Position numbers and translations under genes: made by a program. Under the pieces are notes generated by a model. It searched no databases. It was not told the DNA's origin and worked only from the letters and a program-made list of their open reading frames with translations. A DNA stretch of 64,000 nt, taken from Liolophura sinensis. Lineage: Eukaryota; Mollusca; Polyplacophora; Chitonida; Chitonidae. The stretch covers positions 12,821,385-12,885,384 of the forward strand of contig NC_088295.1 in assembly GCF_032854445.1 (NCBI RefSeq), read 5' to 3'. Positions 51,001-61,750 of this stretch are shown here, piece by piece. How positions within the stretch are numbered: position 1 is the first letter of the stretch; every line of letters starts with the position of its first letter.

Positions 51001-54000
51001 TCATTATATGTTGTAATGTTGTCTTGTCACAATTGTAATATTGCCTCACATCAAAGTCTAACGTGTTCATGGTTGTTTTACAGATCAGTATAATGAGGCG
51101 AGTGAGGGTCCATTTTACACTCATTTAGGGGCAGCTTCGTCCATTGTTGCAATCAGGCATATTATGGAAGAAAGGTAAGTTGCCAGTTCTGAAGACATTC
51201 TCATAGATAACTAAGGCTTTTATTCAGAACATGATTTACATTGATGAATCAAGCTATTCAGGTGGTAGATACTAGAAATAATTGTTAAACATAATCATTT
51301 ACTGAATTCATCAGATGAATTTTATAAAGTGCCAAAATGTGTACATGTATATAAGGATTTACACCAAGGCTGAAAGAATTACACAATAAAGGCCAGCATT
51401 TAATGGCCCGAGGAAATGTCTGAATATATACATCATTTTCATTCTTACATAGACTGTTATCTTGGTTCCTCTGAATGGATTAATGAATGTATTGGTGGTT
51501 GACATCTGCTGATCTTTTTTTGTAGGTTTAAATTCAGGGGAAGTGCAATCAGAATAGAAAAAGTAAAGTATACTGGGAAGGAAGGGAAAAGCTCTCAGGG
51601 CTGTCCAATAGCTAAGTGGGTAAGCTTTTCTCAGAACTCTCTCACCATGTAAGTGGATAAGTTGTTCTCAGAATTCTCCAATAACTACATGTAAGTGGGT
51701 AAGTTGTCCTCAGGAATCTTCATTAGTGAAGAGTGTAAGGTGTTCTCAGGGCACCTGAGTTAAGTGAGTAATTTGTTCTCAAGGTTGTCTAGAAGTATAT
51801 TATTTCACAAGAGGAAAACTCCATGAATTTGTCATGATATCAGTATCGCATAAATATTGCACAGGCATTTGGCTATATTAACACTGTAAACATTTTCAAT
51901 AGAAAAAGAAATATCAGACCTTCATAGAGTCATGATGCAACAAATAATTAAAATCTTACATCCAAAGTTTAAATTTATTTATTTATTTGATTGGTGTTTT
52001 ATGCCGTACTCAAGAATATTTCACTTATATGAAGGCGGCCAGCATTCTGGTGGATGGAAACCGGGCAGAGCTCGGGGGAAATCCACAACCATCCACAGGT
52101 TGCTAGCAGACCTTCCCACTTATGGCTGGAGAGGAAGCCAATGTGAGCTGGACTTGAACTCACAGCGACCGCATTGGTGAGAGACTCCTGGGTCATTACG
52201 CTGCACTAGCGCGCTAACCAACTGAGCCACGGAGGCTCCCCCCCCCCCCCCCCCCCAAAGTTTAAAGGTAATCATCGTACTAATTTGTGATGACTGTGTG
52301 TTGCAGATTTTACGTCGCTCAGGTCCGGAGGAGAAGGTAATGTGTATAGTGAAGCACAGAGCGGGTCATGTCTGCCCTACAGCATTCATTGTTGTGGCAA
52401 TTGTGGCCTGGGAGGGACTGCCTGCACAGATGGCTGATGAGATGTACAACTATGTGGTCAGCACTGTCACTACCAATGGCTTTGAGACAGACCGGCGATG
52501 TGGAACCAATGAGGCGTAAGTAATTTTATGTATAAGTTTTAATGCCTCACTTCAGTGTTACATCTTGGAAATTAATATCATAAAAGTGATAGCAATTTAA
52601 ATGTACTGAAGATAACCCCAAGCCCAGCCAAATAAGTTCTACATGTAGGTCACAGCTTAATTATTTTGTTTGTAAAGGTTAATATGGCTTTGGGCTGATT
52701 CAATTAACTTTGACCATTGGTTTGAAAGACAAACTGTAAAAGAAATACAGCGGAATCAGGATTTCATCCAACAGCAAAGGATATGTATTTACTGGGCTGT
52801 TCTTCCTCAGGAAAACTTGTGCCTGTCAAGGCTGGGATCTCCAACAGAGAGGAGCATCTTTTAGCTTTGGGTGTTCATGGAGCATGTATTTTAATGGGTG
52901 TAAATTTGCAAGAAGTAGGGAAGCCAGAAAGTTCAAACTCAAGGACACATCAAAGGTTTGTACATAAATACCCCTTTCTTTTTTGGAAATTCTTCTCAGC
53001 ATTAATGGCAAACTCATTTTACTTCAATATTTTCTGTGGTTGTTAGTTTTTGTTGTAAAAGACCATGTTTAAACAAAGTATACTCAGTATAAAAACCATT
53101 CCAAGTATAATCTTCATGATGTATTTTGCATTCTGCTTTACACTGAATAAAATGCAAATGAAGTTTGAAATGCCACAGTGGATATTTTAGACCATGTTTA
53201 CCGAGCTGAAGAAGAGTTAAGAGTACTACATCTGTATGTGTATTCAGTGTAGAAATATAACAGTCTGCTTAGAAAAGAGTCTTAAGAACGTCACCGTGAA
53301 TCTTTGTCCAAAATGTCCACCATAGAACCTCAGTGAGTCCTGCATTTTATTCACTGTAAGAAAGATGTAAAAAAAAAATATGAAAAGCATATTTAGAATC
53401 TCCATGAGATTCCCATTCAGATGATATGTACCTCATTTAAAGATAATTTCTTGAAAAAAGTACTTACTTGTATGCAATAATTATAGTATATATTAATTAT
53501 TTTTCTTTGCCAACTTTTAATAAGGAACGGGGGTAACTCTTCTGATGGATACTTAGTGTAGGGATAAGATTGTGCTGATGAGGCTGTTTTATTGTCCAGG
53601 AGGAGGAACTTGAGGCACATTTCCAGCAGTTGGCCACGCATGTTGGGCCTCTGTATAAACAAAGTGCTCCGGAGTCCTACAACAATCAGGTAATAAACCA
53701 GCAGCAATTTATGTCTTGCATGCATGATCTGAAAACTTTGAAGTGTCTACAAAATTTGTGTAAGCTGTTCTAACTGGATATTTTATTAATTTTACGATGT
53801 CCTGAAATTAATGACACAAAAGAAAATATTTGTGTTAAATTTCTGTTTCATAGTTCTTTGTGTTGATGAAATCAAAATTATTTAAGAAGTACTGTTTTTA
53901 ATGGGGGAGTTTCGAGTTCCAACTATTATATCATTGAAGTTAGAAAAGGCCCAGCTGTATCATGTGACCTGTCAAAACTATTTTTGATCAGATTCACTAT

Positions 54001-56738
54001 AACATGGGCGTCTGAAGAAATTGTCATAAAAAGTCTTTTAGATTGGAGGAATAATAGAGTGGATTGAGAATCTGAATGTGAACTTGAGAAGTTCCTAAAG
54101 GAAAGAGGTGTCTTTTGTGCCTCTGGAAAAGGCTGAGACAGGTGATCAGTAAATTAATGTCAACAAAGGATGCCTAACATTTTTCATCGTTGACATGACA
54201 GAACTGTTTTTACCTTTGATGACAAAAAAGTTCCAACTTGAAACTCCCCTATTGTCAGACATTCCCTGCATTCTGCAGATATTGTTTATCTCCAAAAAGC
54301 TGTCTTTGCGGCACCCATCCTGTGGAATATGACAAGGAACAGTGGTGTATTTATGACTGATGTAGAAAGTCATCCTCTTTGTTGTGTTTTGTGATCTTTA
54401 GATAGCCTTTGAAGAGCAGGGTCATGAATGTCGGCTTGGAAATGAGCCAGGCCGTCCCTTCAGTGGTGTGACAACATGTATGGACTTCTGTGCTCATGCC
54501 CATAAAGATCTCCATAACATGAACAATGGATGTACAGTGGTGAGTTAAAGAGCAGATCTACAAACCACCAAATTTTTCTTCTTATAATTCGCATTTCATG
54601 TAGTCTTTATGTGGTGAAAATAGAAGAAATATAAACATGATGATTTAATGCGTACATTTCCCAAATAAATCATTGGTCAGTTACTTGCGACATGCTTTAG
54701 TGATGAAGTGTGACCGTAATGTTATAACATTGTCTTTTGTCAATCTTCTAGTACAAGTTGTTACAAGAGAAAATAAGTGATTGAATATATTTGACAAGTT
54801 CAAGTGTATTGATGTATATTTGATGTAATATCCTGTAAATATTGAATTTTCATGTTGAATGATCATTTCTTCTAAAGACTTGTAGTGTTCATGAATTGCG
54901 TCAGAAGTATTGGTGTTTCATGTGCACTTACTTTATTTTAGGTGGTAACCTTGACAAAACATCGAGGGTTTGAGAAGCCTGATGATGAACAGCTGCATGT
55001 CCTACCGCTGTATATCCTGGACAGTACTGATGAGTTTGGATCAGAGGAAGGCCTCTATGAGAAAGTAAGAACTGGCTCTCTTGAAGTGCTTCACAACTAC
55101 CCAATGGAAGCCAGGATTAGGGCCTATCCACTTACTCCCAAGAAACGTGGCAAAGGAAAGAAAGATAGTCCCTCCAAGAAAGACCTACAGAAGGCAGAAA
55201 ATAGCGCACAATATCCTTCACAAAGTCCAAAAGACACTGGTGCATCTCTGTGTGAGAGACAGTTGCAATACCAAACAATGCAAGAGCTACAATTTCAGCG
55301 TCATCAGCGACTTCAGAAGAAGATGCGGGAACGAAATGCGATGCACGGTGCCTTTCAAAATAACTCAGGTAAACCAGGTTCACAAATGCTGCCAAATCCA
55401 TTGACATCAAATGAAAAACCCCAGCCAGGAACAGGGGTTCCCCAGCAAGGCCATCATCTTTACCAAGCTTTCTGTAGCTACTTTGAAAAGTTTGGTACTT
55501 TTCCTCCACAGCCTGTTCCACAGTCCAATCATGAAGCTTCTCCCCATTTACAACAGCGGCAGCAACAACCACAGCCATCACAACAGCAGCAGGCATTACA
55601 GCAGAATGATGGTCAAGTGACCAGTCACTCCCAGGGTATGGCAGCTCAGGCACCAGTCCCTGTAAGCCAGTCTCCTCATACACCTTATCATGATAGTACG
55701 TACCCTGTCCATAACACCAACACATGTGGTCAGCCTTCAGGACAAGACTTAAACCACAGAATGAACGGGATGTTGCCACCAGCTGGGATGTTGCCACCAG
55801 CTGGGATTCCCGGGCGAGATCATGCAGCTCCATTTCCCCCAAACCCTCAGCAAAGCCCGAAGGACTGTTTCCAGTCAGAGCCTGGGTTTGGTCCAGGACC
55901 CGATGGTCCTTCTCCTAGCAAGAGACCTCTCATGGAGAGTCATCAGTACATGAACCATCCTCAGTCGCCATTACATCTGTTGTCAGAAGCAGTGTCAATT
56001 CGTAGTAAAGCCATGGATAGCCATGTGACTAATGAGACCAGCTCCACAAGTCAGCAACAGTGGCCATGGCCGAGTGTCAAACAGGAATATCCTGCTGCTC
56101 CGCTAAATGGGATGCCTGCTCCTGAAGGTGCTAAACCTCCCCTTTCTCACCCAACTCAGCCCATGAGACATGAGGTGAACTTCAACTTTGGGAGTGACTC
56201 CAGACCTGACTGTGTGGATGGCTGTATGAGGGACACTAATTTCCTCTCCGCAGAGATGGAGTATAACGAGGACAGTTTCCTGGACCCTCATATTGGAGGG
56301 GTAGCTGTTGCCCTGACACATGGTTCAGTTTACTTTGAGGTTGCCAAACGAGAGCTTCACGCTACCACAGCTTTACGCAGACCCAATCGCAAAAACCCCA
56401 CTAGGATTAGTATGGTGTTTTACCAGCACAAAAACATGAACCTACGGCATCACGGTTGGTATGAAAATGAACGCAAAGCAGAAATGATGCGAGTGAAGCG
56501 CCTAGAGCGAATGAAGGAAGGTGGAACCGTGGAAACACCATCTAAACCCGGTCCTAAGAAGAAGAAAAAGAAAGCTGAAGAAGTGGACTTTGCATCTACG
56601 TCAGCAGCTAAGTATAAGTACATGTTGGAGGCTCCTGTTGATCAGGCAAATACGATGACGACAGACTCTATAATAGTGCGATGGATAGATTCACAGCCAA
56701 TGGTGACTGGCCCTTACCAGCGGTGGGTGTCCCACTGA
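29291..56738 (+). CDS. TET: TET methylcytosine dioxygenase (whole gene, nine coding exons)
   Basis: A nuclear Fe(II)/2-oxoglutarate dioxygenase that oxidises 5-methylcytosine in DNA to 5-hydroxymethyl-, formyl- and carboxylcytosine. Coding exons: 29291-30067, 41555-43422, 51084-51174, 51526-51619, 52307-52515, 52811-52955, 53600-53689, 54402-54539, 54942-56738. Phases all agree, giving about 1735 residues once one extra base in exon 2 is discounted. Residues 1-870 are disordered. The Cys-rich domain runs about 870-1075 and the double-stranded beta-helix about 1080-1735, with a low-complexity insert at about 1170-1585. Fe ligands are His1125, Asp1127 and His1610. 2OG contacts are Arg1625, Ser1627 and probably His1156. 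Thr1115 and Tyr1631, the pair needed for oxidation beyond 5hmC in vertebrate TET2, are present. No CXXC finger is seen. Exon 2 carries a frameshift, either an assembly error or a damaged allele. Confidence 0.95.
36735..36890. repeat. Dispersed repeat, copy 1
   Basis: Shares CTGACCCA, GGGGAAT-CCCC and CTAGGTCAC in the same order and near-equal spacing with 39455-39600. Probably a SINE-like family; the two copies are clearly diverged. Confidence 0.45.
39455..39600. repeat. Dispersed repeat, copy 2
   Basis: Partner of 36735-36890, with CTACTGACCCACATCTAGCA, GGGAATCCCC and AATCTAGGTCACTG. No target duplication was identified. Confidence 0.45.
41555..43422 (+). CDS. TET: TET coding exon 2 (residues 260-882), with frameshift
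   Basis: Acceptor TTCTTCTGTTATAG/TCTG. It encodes a Ser/Gln/Lys-rich disordered linker with basic clusters suitable for nuclear localisation ([15 protein letters not shown] near 42100-42150; a run of eight Lys near 42367-42390) and ends in the first zinc-binding Cys of the catalytic domain (IPACNC near 43395-43410). The frame that enters from exon 1 stops at 42248-42250. The frame that leaves to exon 3 is closed by a TAG at 42192-42194. One base too many therefore lies between about 42195 and 42250, most simply in the GAAAAAG run at 42227-42233. The donor is GATT/GTAAGT, phase 1. Confidence 0.85.
46121..46487 (+). mobile_element. Full-length tRNA-derived SINE with 13-bp target duplications
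   Basis: CATTAAAACTTAT occurs at both 46109-46121 and 46488-46500. The head has an A box (TAGCACAGTTGGTAGAGCG) and a degenerate B box (GGATCAATCC). The tail carries GTCGTCATATGACTG and TTGAGTACGATGTTAAA and ends in (ACTC)n. The perfect duplications imply a fairly recent insertion into TET intron 2, in sense orientation. Confidence 0.88.
47060..47200 (+). mobile_element. SINE 3'-tail fragment
   Basis: TCATCGTAATATGATTGAAT and TTGTTAAGTACTATGTAAAA align with the tail of the SINE at 46121-46487, followed by a CATA simple tail. More diverged than that copy. Confidence 0.5.
49288..49345 (+). CDS. TET: Candidate alternative first exon of TET (short isoform)
   Basis: Tandem ATGs at 49288 and 49291 (the second with A at -3 and G at +4) follow an in-frame TAG at 49273-49275. 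The frame reads [19 protein letters not shown] and reaches a good donor, GACAG/GTAAAG, after 58 nt. That is phase 1, exactly what exon 3 at 51084 requires; joining would continue into the conserved GPFYTHLG block. The encoded Pro-Cys-Gly-Cys mimics the Pro-x-Cys-x-Cys that the main form gets from exon 2. It would make a catalytic-domain-only TET of about 870 residues, like the short forms made from internal promoters in vertebrates. A phase match has a one-in-three chance of being accidental, and transcription is unproven. Confidence 0.35.
49486..49626. repeat. Foldback with 15-bp perfect core arms
   Basis: TGGCAGCCATCTTTG at 49486-49500 pairs with 49612-49626. Pairing extends imperfectly inward (GTGTATTGCCCA against TGGGCAATGCACA). 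The total span is about 141 bp. It could be a MITE or a hairpin transcript; it lies just downstream of the candidate alternative exon. Confidence 0.6.
51084..51174 (+). CDS. TET: TET coding exon 3 (residues 882-912)
   Basis: Encodes [20 protein letters not shown] followed by MEER, the highly conserved opening of the TET Cys-rich domain. Acceptor TTGTTTTACAG; donor GAAAG/GTAAGT; enters in phase 1 and leaves in phase 2. Confidence 0.95.
51526..51619 (+). CDS. TET: TET coding exon 4 (residues 912-943)
   Basis: Encodes [20 protein letters not shown] and then IAKW, almost invariant across animal TETs; the Cys helps bind zinc. Acceptor TTTTTTTGTAG; donor AAGTGG/GTAAGC; leaves in phase 0. Confidence 0.96.
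51974..52254 (-). mobile_element. Full-length tRNA-derived SINE, antisense in TET intron 4
   Basis: Flanked by 12-bp duplications CCAAAGTTTAAA at 51962-51973 and 52255-52266. On the minus strand the head is GCCTCCGTGGCTCAGTTGG with an A box (TGGCTCAGTTGGTTAGCGC) and B box (GAGTTCAAGTCC). The 3' end is GAAATATTCTTGAGTACGGC followed by an AAAT-rich tail. A run of 19 C (52238-52256) lies at the 5' junction, overlapping the duplication by two bases. Confidence 0.9.
52307..52515 (+). CDS. TET: TET coding exon 5 (residues 944-1013)
   Basis: Encodes the [10 protein letters not shown] stretch, whose Arg pair matches the 2OG-contacting Arg region of vertebrate TETs, then [20 protein letters not shown], and ends in the zinc-binding RRCGTNEA. 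Acceptor CTGTGTGTTGCAG; donor GAGGC/GTAAGT; leaves in phase 2. Confidence 0.95.
52811..52955 (+). CDS. TET: TET coding exon 6 (residues 1013-1061)
   Basis: Encodes [10 protein letters not shown] and then [20 protein letters not shown], the core of the Cys-rich domain that contacts DNA and zinc. The two sequences between the cysteines differ slightly from the vertebrate DP-x-TCG form (WDLQQRG here, lacking one Cys). Acceptor CTGTTCTTCCTCAG; the donor is the weaker AAAG/GTTTGT; leaves in phase 0. Confidence 0.95.
53600..53689 (+). CDS. TET: TET coding exon 7 (residues 1062-1091)
   Basis: Thirty codons, [20 protein letters not shown] then APESYNNQ, matching the helix linking the Cys-rich region to the beta-helix. 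Acceptor TTTTATTGTCCAG; donor AATCAG/GTAATA; phase 0 on both sides. Confidence 0.94.
54402..54539 (+). CDS. TET: TET coding exon 8 (residues 1092-1137), HxD motif
   Basis: Encodes [20 protein letters not shown]. The Fe(II)-binding HxD is His at 54501-54503 and Asp at 54507-54509. The Thr ten residues before the His (the active-site scaffold Thr of vertebrate TET2) is kept. Acceptor TTGTGATCTTTAG; donor ACAGTG/GTGAGT; phase 0 on both sides. Confidence 0.96.
54942..56738 (+). CDS. TET: TET coding exon 9 (residues 1138-1735), rest of beta-helix
   Basis: Starts [10 protein letters not shown] and [11 protein letters not shown] long low-complexity insert follows: basic ([15 protein letters not shown]), coiled Gln/Arg-rich, Gln-rich and Pro-rich, including an 18-bp direct duplication at 55767-55802 that doubles MLPPAG. 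The fold resumes at [15 protein letters not shown]. The third Fe ligand is His at 56358-56360 (RELHATT), followed by the 2OG-binding Arg at 56403-56405 and Ser two residues later, then VFYQHK. A basic KKKKKK cluster and the terminal VTGPYQRW precede TGA at 56736-56738. A 1.8-kb terminal exon carrying this insert is typical of TET genes. Confidence 0.95.
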   Translation: MVTLTKHRGFEKPDDEQLHVLPLYILDSTDEFGSEEGLYEKVRTGSLEVLHNYPMEARIRAYPLTPKKRGKGKKDSPSKKDLQKAENSAQYPSQSPKDTGASLCERQLQYQTMQELQFQRHQRLQKKMRERNAMHGAFQNNSGKPGSQMLPNPLTSNEKPQPGTGVPQQGHHLYQAFCSYFEKFGTFPPQPVPQSNHEASPHLQQRQQQPQPSQQQQALQQNDGQVTSHSQGMAAQAPVPVSQSPHTPYHDSTYPVHNTNTCGQPSGQDLNHRMNGMLPPAGMLPPAGIPGRDHAAPFPPNPQQSPKDCFQSEPGFGPGPDGPSPSKRPLMESHQYMNHPQSPLHLLSEAVSIRSKAMDSHVTNETSSTSQQQWPWPSVKQEYPAAPLNGMPAPEGAKPPLSHPTQPMRHEVNFNFGSDSRPDCVDGCMRDTNFLSAEMEYNEDSFLDPHIGGVAVALTHGSVYFEVAKRELHATTALRRPNRKNPTRISMVFYQHKNMNLRHHGWYENERKAEMMRVKRLERMKEGGTVETPSKPGPKKKKKKAEEVDFASTSAAKYKYMLEAPVDQANTMTTDSIIVRWIDSQPMVTGPYQRWVSH

Positions 56739-59700
56739 CCTATCCAGTACTAACCAGTATGCCTCTCGCAGGACCAGCCATAGATTTGTGAAATGTCTTA
56801 CAGTAACAGAGAATCATTTTGGGAAGTACCTAAAACAGTCGCAAGTTCATTTTGTGCCATTTCAGTAAGCCGAGACTCCAAGACCTATTGGATTTGGTTG
56901 TCTGAGGTCAGCAATAATACCATTCACAGCTTAAACACAGCGATCCATTTGAGCACAGTGATTATCGAGAGCATTGCAAACACTGCTGAAAATACATTTT
57001 TGCCATAAATACCTCTACAAAAAATGAATGAAATGAATTTGAGAAAGTTTTAGGTTAATTTCCAATTGGCGATTTGATTCCATTGGATTTTGTTTGACAT
57101 TAGGATTTAGGGTGGGTAAAGTTGCTGTCTGGATTCCACAAATATGGCTCATATGACATCCTTATTGTACTGTATATATCACTGCCACACTACTCATCGA
57201 TGTCAATACTGGTAACAATCCTTTGCAGCAATGGACCAGATTTGTCAATCCAGAAAATACCTGGGCACATTTGTTTTGGAAAAGAATTTGAATTTAACAT
57301 ATTTCACATTTGAGTCGTTTTTTGATGCCATAAATTTCCATCGGCATATATGTGTATACCTCTACCACAGAGCTCTATGTAAGGCAGCATTGGTTCATGT
57401 CATCAAGATCACGCTTTATTTGCATGCTGTTCATAAATGTCACATTAACTTGCCAAGGATTTTCATAGAACCTCTCAAATCAAAATGGCTATCAGGTGTT
57501 GTTGGGGTGTGTGATCACATTGTTTGATTGATATCATGTTTGATACATGTTTGGTCCACTTTTCTTCATGTTTGATGGCCTCCAGTAAGTGGAGATTACA
57601 GTACCCTGGTGCCAGCCACTCATTTCACACCACATTTCAGACTCATTGTATCGGACTGCCAAAACTCTTCATTTCCAATGTTTGATATTTTGTCTGATAT
57701 ATGTCCAGTGTCCAGGAATTTGTGGAAAATTTGTACCTTTATATCTTTTCACTCAGCATTTAATTTGGACAAATCTTTACCCTTTCCAATTAGTTAAATT
57801 TAAGTGTAGACATGTGATGTATTTACAAGTTGTTGATGGCACAATGTTGCAAAAATTGAAGTACTTGTAATTATATTTTGATCTACCCGGACTTTTTTAA
57901 AATAGAATCAAGTTTATGTGGTGTCTGTTAATCTCAAAGAGTAGTGTAGTCTCTTTACTGTTCCGTCTTGGTATGTGTCCATGTTCCTATTACACAGTTT
58001 GGTTGTTTCAGTGTTTTTCGGTGTTTTATCATAACAAGTGCACAGTATGACCTAATTTGTACTACACATCTTGCTTGGATCATCTCTTAATTTGTAGTTC
58101 TCTTCCAAGTTTTGATTTTGTTGGTGTTAAGTTTCCTTTATCTGTTGTCAGTGTTTTACCATTTTGAATGGAGTGTTTTAATTTGTTACTTTTTCAGTTA
58201 TTTACATACACTGCAAATTTTTGAGAGCTCTTTCTACGAGTTGTTATGGTTTGGTTATGTTTTTTAACAAGAGGTTAAAATCGTGTTGTTTTTTTTTTTT
58301 TAATTAAATTTTTACCGAAGGCTGTTATTTCAGTTGTATTTTAAATTGTGACTTCATAAATTCTTACTATTGTTGTAAGTATTGGTAGTTAACAAATGTT
58401 TTTAATTAATATTGACTGCTGGAATATGGCAGAAACACTTACAGCATCAACAATCAGCACATGTTTATCTGACATAATATTTGCAGTTGTTTAAATGTGA
58501 AATTATAAACAAAAACTTGTCACTTGAGTGTATTATTACATTATTTTGGGTTTATAAAACCAGTTTTGGTAGTTATGTAGTTAACTGGATAACAGCTTAA
58601 CTCGCCCCATGCTTTTATCACTTTGGTACCTGTAATTTGATAAAGGCATTTTGAGGTTAAAATATGTTTTAGCATACAGTTTTACTTTTACAGTGTGTAT
58701 TGAACGATAAACTTGTCTTGTCTTGTCTTCAGTACATTGTAAGCCGTTCAGTAGATGACATGTGTCTAAGATTGACAGTTTTATGCAAATCTCCTTTCCT
58801 ATCTGTTTAGGGATGGTTATTCTCTTGTTCACATTTTTCATGTGTGTTTGTATTTTCCAGGAGTTATCACATATCTCCAGGTCTTAAAACTTTCATACCG
58901 CATGTTTCTGTTCTATTTTCTCAGAATAGTAGTTAGTACTATAATAATTATTTATTTCCCCAAGAGGTCTGTTTTGTAGTCTGTACTTTAGGGTGTTGAA
59001 GATTCCAAATGGAATTTTGAGCTTAATCTACATTCTCTGTCTGCCTCTCTCTCCCTCCCCCTCTCCCAATACCGCAAAATGTGTGGGGGTGGGGGCGGGG
59101 TCCTGTAACATGAGTTGCCAATCACAGCTTTATGTTACCTCCCTTGTCTCACGATAACAGCTGTGACATAACCCAAATTCTCTCTGTAGTTTCTAACGTG
59201 CGAAGCATGCAGACCTTTGGTTATGTCGATATGGTAACAGTTATATTATAGTGACTGGCGGATTTCATGGCAGTAAAACCCAAAACATCAGCTGTTGAGT
59301 GCGAAAAAAACGTACTCTTCTCTAAAACACAGATTGAGTGTAGCCAAAAAGGTCTCAATTTTACAAAACCTCGTAATTTAAAGCGTGAGATGTTCACAAC
59401 TTTTCATCTACAGGCGAGGAAGAGACAAATTGTCTGCGGAATTCACTGGGTCTTTCAGTCCAGTGACTTGAAACCGTCTCCAAAACTATCACTTTAACAT
59501 ACTCTTACTGTGCCCATTGTGAGTATAAAGTGGTATTTAAATTAAAAGAGAAACAAGCCTGAATTTTTAATTTGCATAAAGGAAGCACCATATAATAGTC
59601 AAACCATGATTTGAAAATTAATGCATAGAACTCGACTTGACTCGAGTTTACTTACCATTTTGCCTGATGTGACGTAAAAATATTCTTTATGTGATGCCGA

Positions 59701-60881
59701 GTCCTTTCCGCTTAATCGTCAGGAATGGGTGATGACATGAGTTTCGGAGTGAAAAATGGTCAGACATTGTGGAAACAACAGAAATATTTTGTTTCCGTAT
59801 GATCATGTGAAACATACAAAAGAGAGTTAAATACTTTGTGTAGCTTTTCTTCTTCTTTCTATCTATTGTTTGTTTATTTTTTTTTAGAAGAGCGAGGTTT
59901 TGCGGTGCTAACCCTGGTAAAGCGCTCTCTAAAATGCACAATTTGCGTAAGAGAGCGACCTCAAGGGAGGTAATTTGGCGGAGGAGCTCTATTCACTGCG
60001 TGTTGTGTAGTATGACATGCGTGTAGATTGGATTCCTGTTGCTACATTGATAATGTAATGTTACTTATTGTAAGTCAGATGTTATGTCTGATCTTTGAAG
60101 AAGATTCAAGATACACATTTTTTGTAGATTTATACTGAAGGGAGCAGTAACTGTAAATTCTTGTTGTTCAACGTTAAAAACAAGTGGATTTTTCTGATGT
60201 GTATACCATAGTTAATAATTATGTTAATGAACAGTAATACATAAGAAATGTATGTAATTTGTCTGCCGCAAGAGAATTTCAAGCACAATGTTCGTTTTTG
60301 ATGACATATGTAAATTTTAGGTCCAGATATGTACAACTATTTGCACAAATTTTGATGTTGTAAAATAATTCGTATAAATTTGTACAGATACACTTTGTAA
60401 ATATAACGTCAAATCTAAAAATATTTAAATAGAGACTGAGTGGGCGTATTTATAAGTATGTATTTACAAATGTGCTTGCTGGAGCTATAGGTGGGACATG
60501 CAGTGGTTAGTTTAGGAAGATAGTTTACTTGCTCAGGTGCAAGTGTAGGTGAACTTGTCCTTTGGACGAGGGCCTGAATTACTACATTTTCTGACGGAGT
60601 GTACATTGCAAGATTCAGGGAACTTGAAAATATTTTGTTTTTGTTGTAATTGTATGGTGGTTGCTGGCCTGCAGATTCTGTTGATCGCCTTGTGTAATAG
60701 TATTTGCTATTTAATGGTTTAACTCAAGGTGACTTCTCTGCAGTAGTTCGGTTTTAAAACTTTGTCCACAGTTAGAATCATGTAGAGTGTTATTCCGTAC
60801 TGTAGTTACGTGTGTTTGTGCTGTATCTGTTTTCTGATCACTACAGTTATTCACCCAGGTTGCTATAATGTTAAATGGGGA

Positions 60882-60920
<39 letters not shown>

Positions 60921-61750
60921 ACATGTCGTCTGTATACTAGCTTGTATTTATGATGTCTTGATGTAAACCAGTCATTGATAATCACATCTGTACAGTACAT
61001 GTAGATGTGCCAACCTGAGCTGTTCTAGGTAATTATGTAAAGTTAAATATTTCTTGATCTCAGCAAGAATGCAGTGAGTGCAGTCTTGTATTAAGTGCAA
61101 ATGGCTATAGTGTCAGTGTGTGGTGTAGCGTGCTAGATCTCTCATAGTAGGCATCAATGTGAGCCTGTTATTTTGATGGGTTGAGTTGGATCTTGCTGTT
61201 GTGAATGTGACCACAGTGGTATTTTTAAAAACTGACCATTCTCCATAACAATATCAATCTAGGGTGGTCATCTTCCCATAGTCTGTGTTGTTTGTGGTTC
61301 TTTTTATTGTAGAAGAACATATTATTGAGTTATTTTATGTTTTATATTTTTAACAAAAAATGTTTGATGTTGCCAGTCAACCGGATATCATTATAAACAC
61401 AATCATAATTTCCCATTTGGCGCGAATACTCGTACCGTAATAAAAAGATAACTTATTGTAACTGTCACCCTTGACTTGATGGAGTTATGTTTCGTTAATT
61501 TGTCTTCGTGTTATAATTTTTTAAATTACATTTGAACAACTACATGAAGTATTTATCTTAATGCCAGGTGTTTAACGCGACACTCTACACTATTATATCA
61601 AGTGACGATAGCGAGGTTTGTGGTTCGCGGTGCTAAACTGACTCACTGCACCATGTACCTGACAAAACTGTTTTCATTACTGCCTTGGACTTCATTGTTT
61701 TAAGGCAAGGGTGTGATTTTAAGAAGAAATAAAGGTATGCAAAAAGAACA
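56739..61750 (+). other. TET 3' UTR and downstream flank (end not fixed)
   Basis: No coding block. T-rich, as long 3' UTRs often are. AATAAA hexamers at 61439-61444 and 61728-61733 are possible polyadenylation signals, but many variants occur earlier and none can be chosen. It also contains a pyrimidine run (about 59038-59068) facing a G-rich stretch (about 59081-59100), and a CA/TA microsatellite at 60882-60920. Confidence 0.4.
60882..60920. repeat. (CA)n(TA)n microsatellite
   Basis: About 23 bp of CA followed by about 16 bp of TA. Confidence 0.95.

Larger units (their letters stand above)
43423..51083 (+). other. TET intron 2 (about 7.7 kb)
   Basis: It separates the disordered half from the catalytic domain. 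It contains a full SINE with target duplications (46121-46487), a SINE tail (about 47060-47200), a poly-A run near 44917-44938, a C run near 48587-48602, a candidate alternative first exon (49288-49345) and a foldback (49486-49626). CpGs look denser around 48.6-49.7 kb than in the rest of the intron. Confidence 0.75.

Noticed and set aside
52783..53046. Open frame of 87 codons over TET exon 6
   Set aside because: It is a shadow: the conserved Cys-rich TET sequence is in a different frame and is bounded by good splice sites.
55132..55842. Minus-strand open frame of 236 codons
   Set aside because: It is antisense to the Gln/Pro-rich insert of TET exon 9, where low-complexity codons suppress stops on the other strand; no family resemblance.
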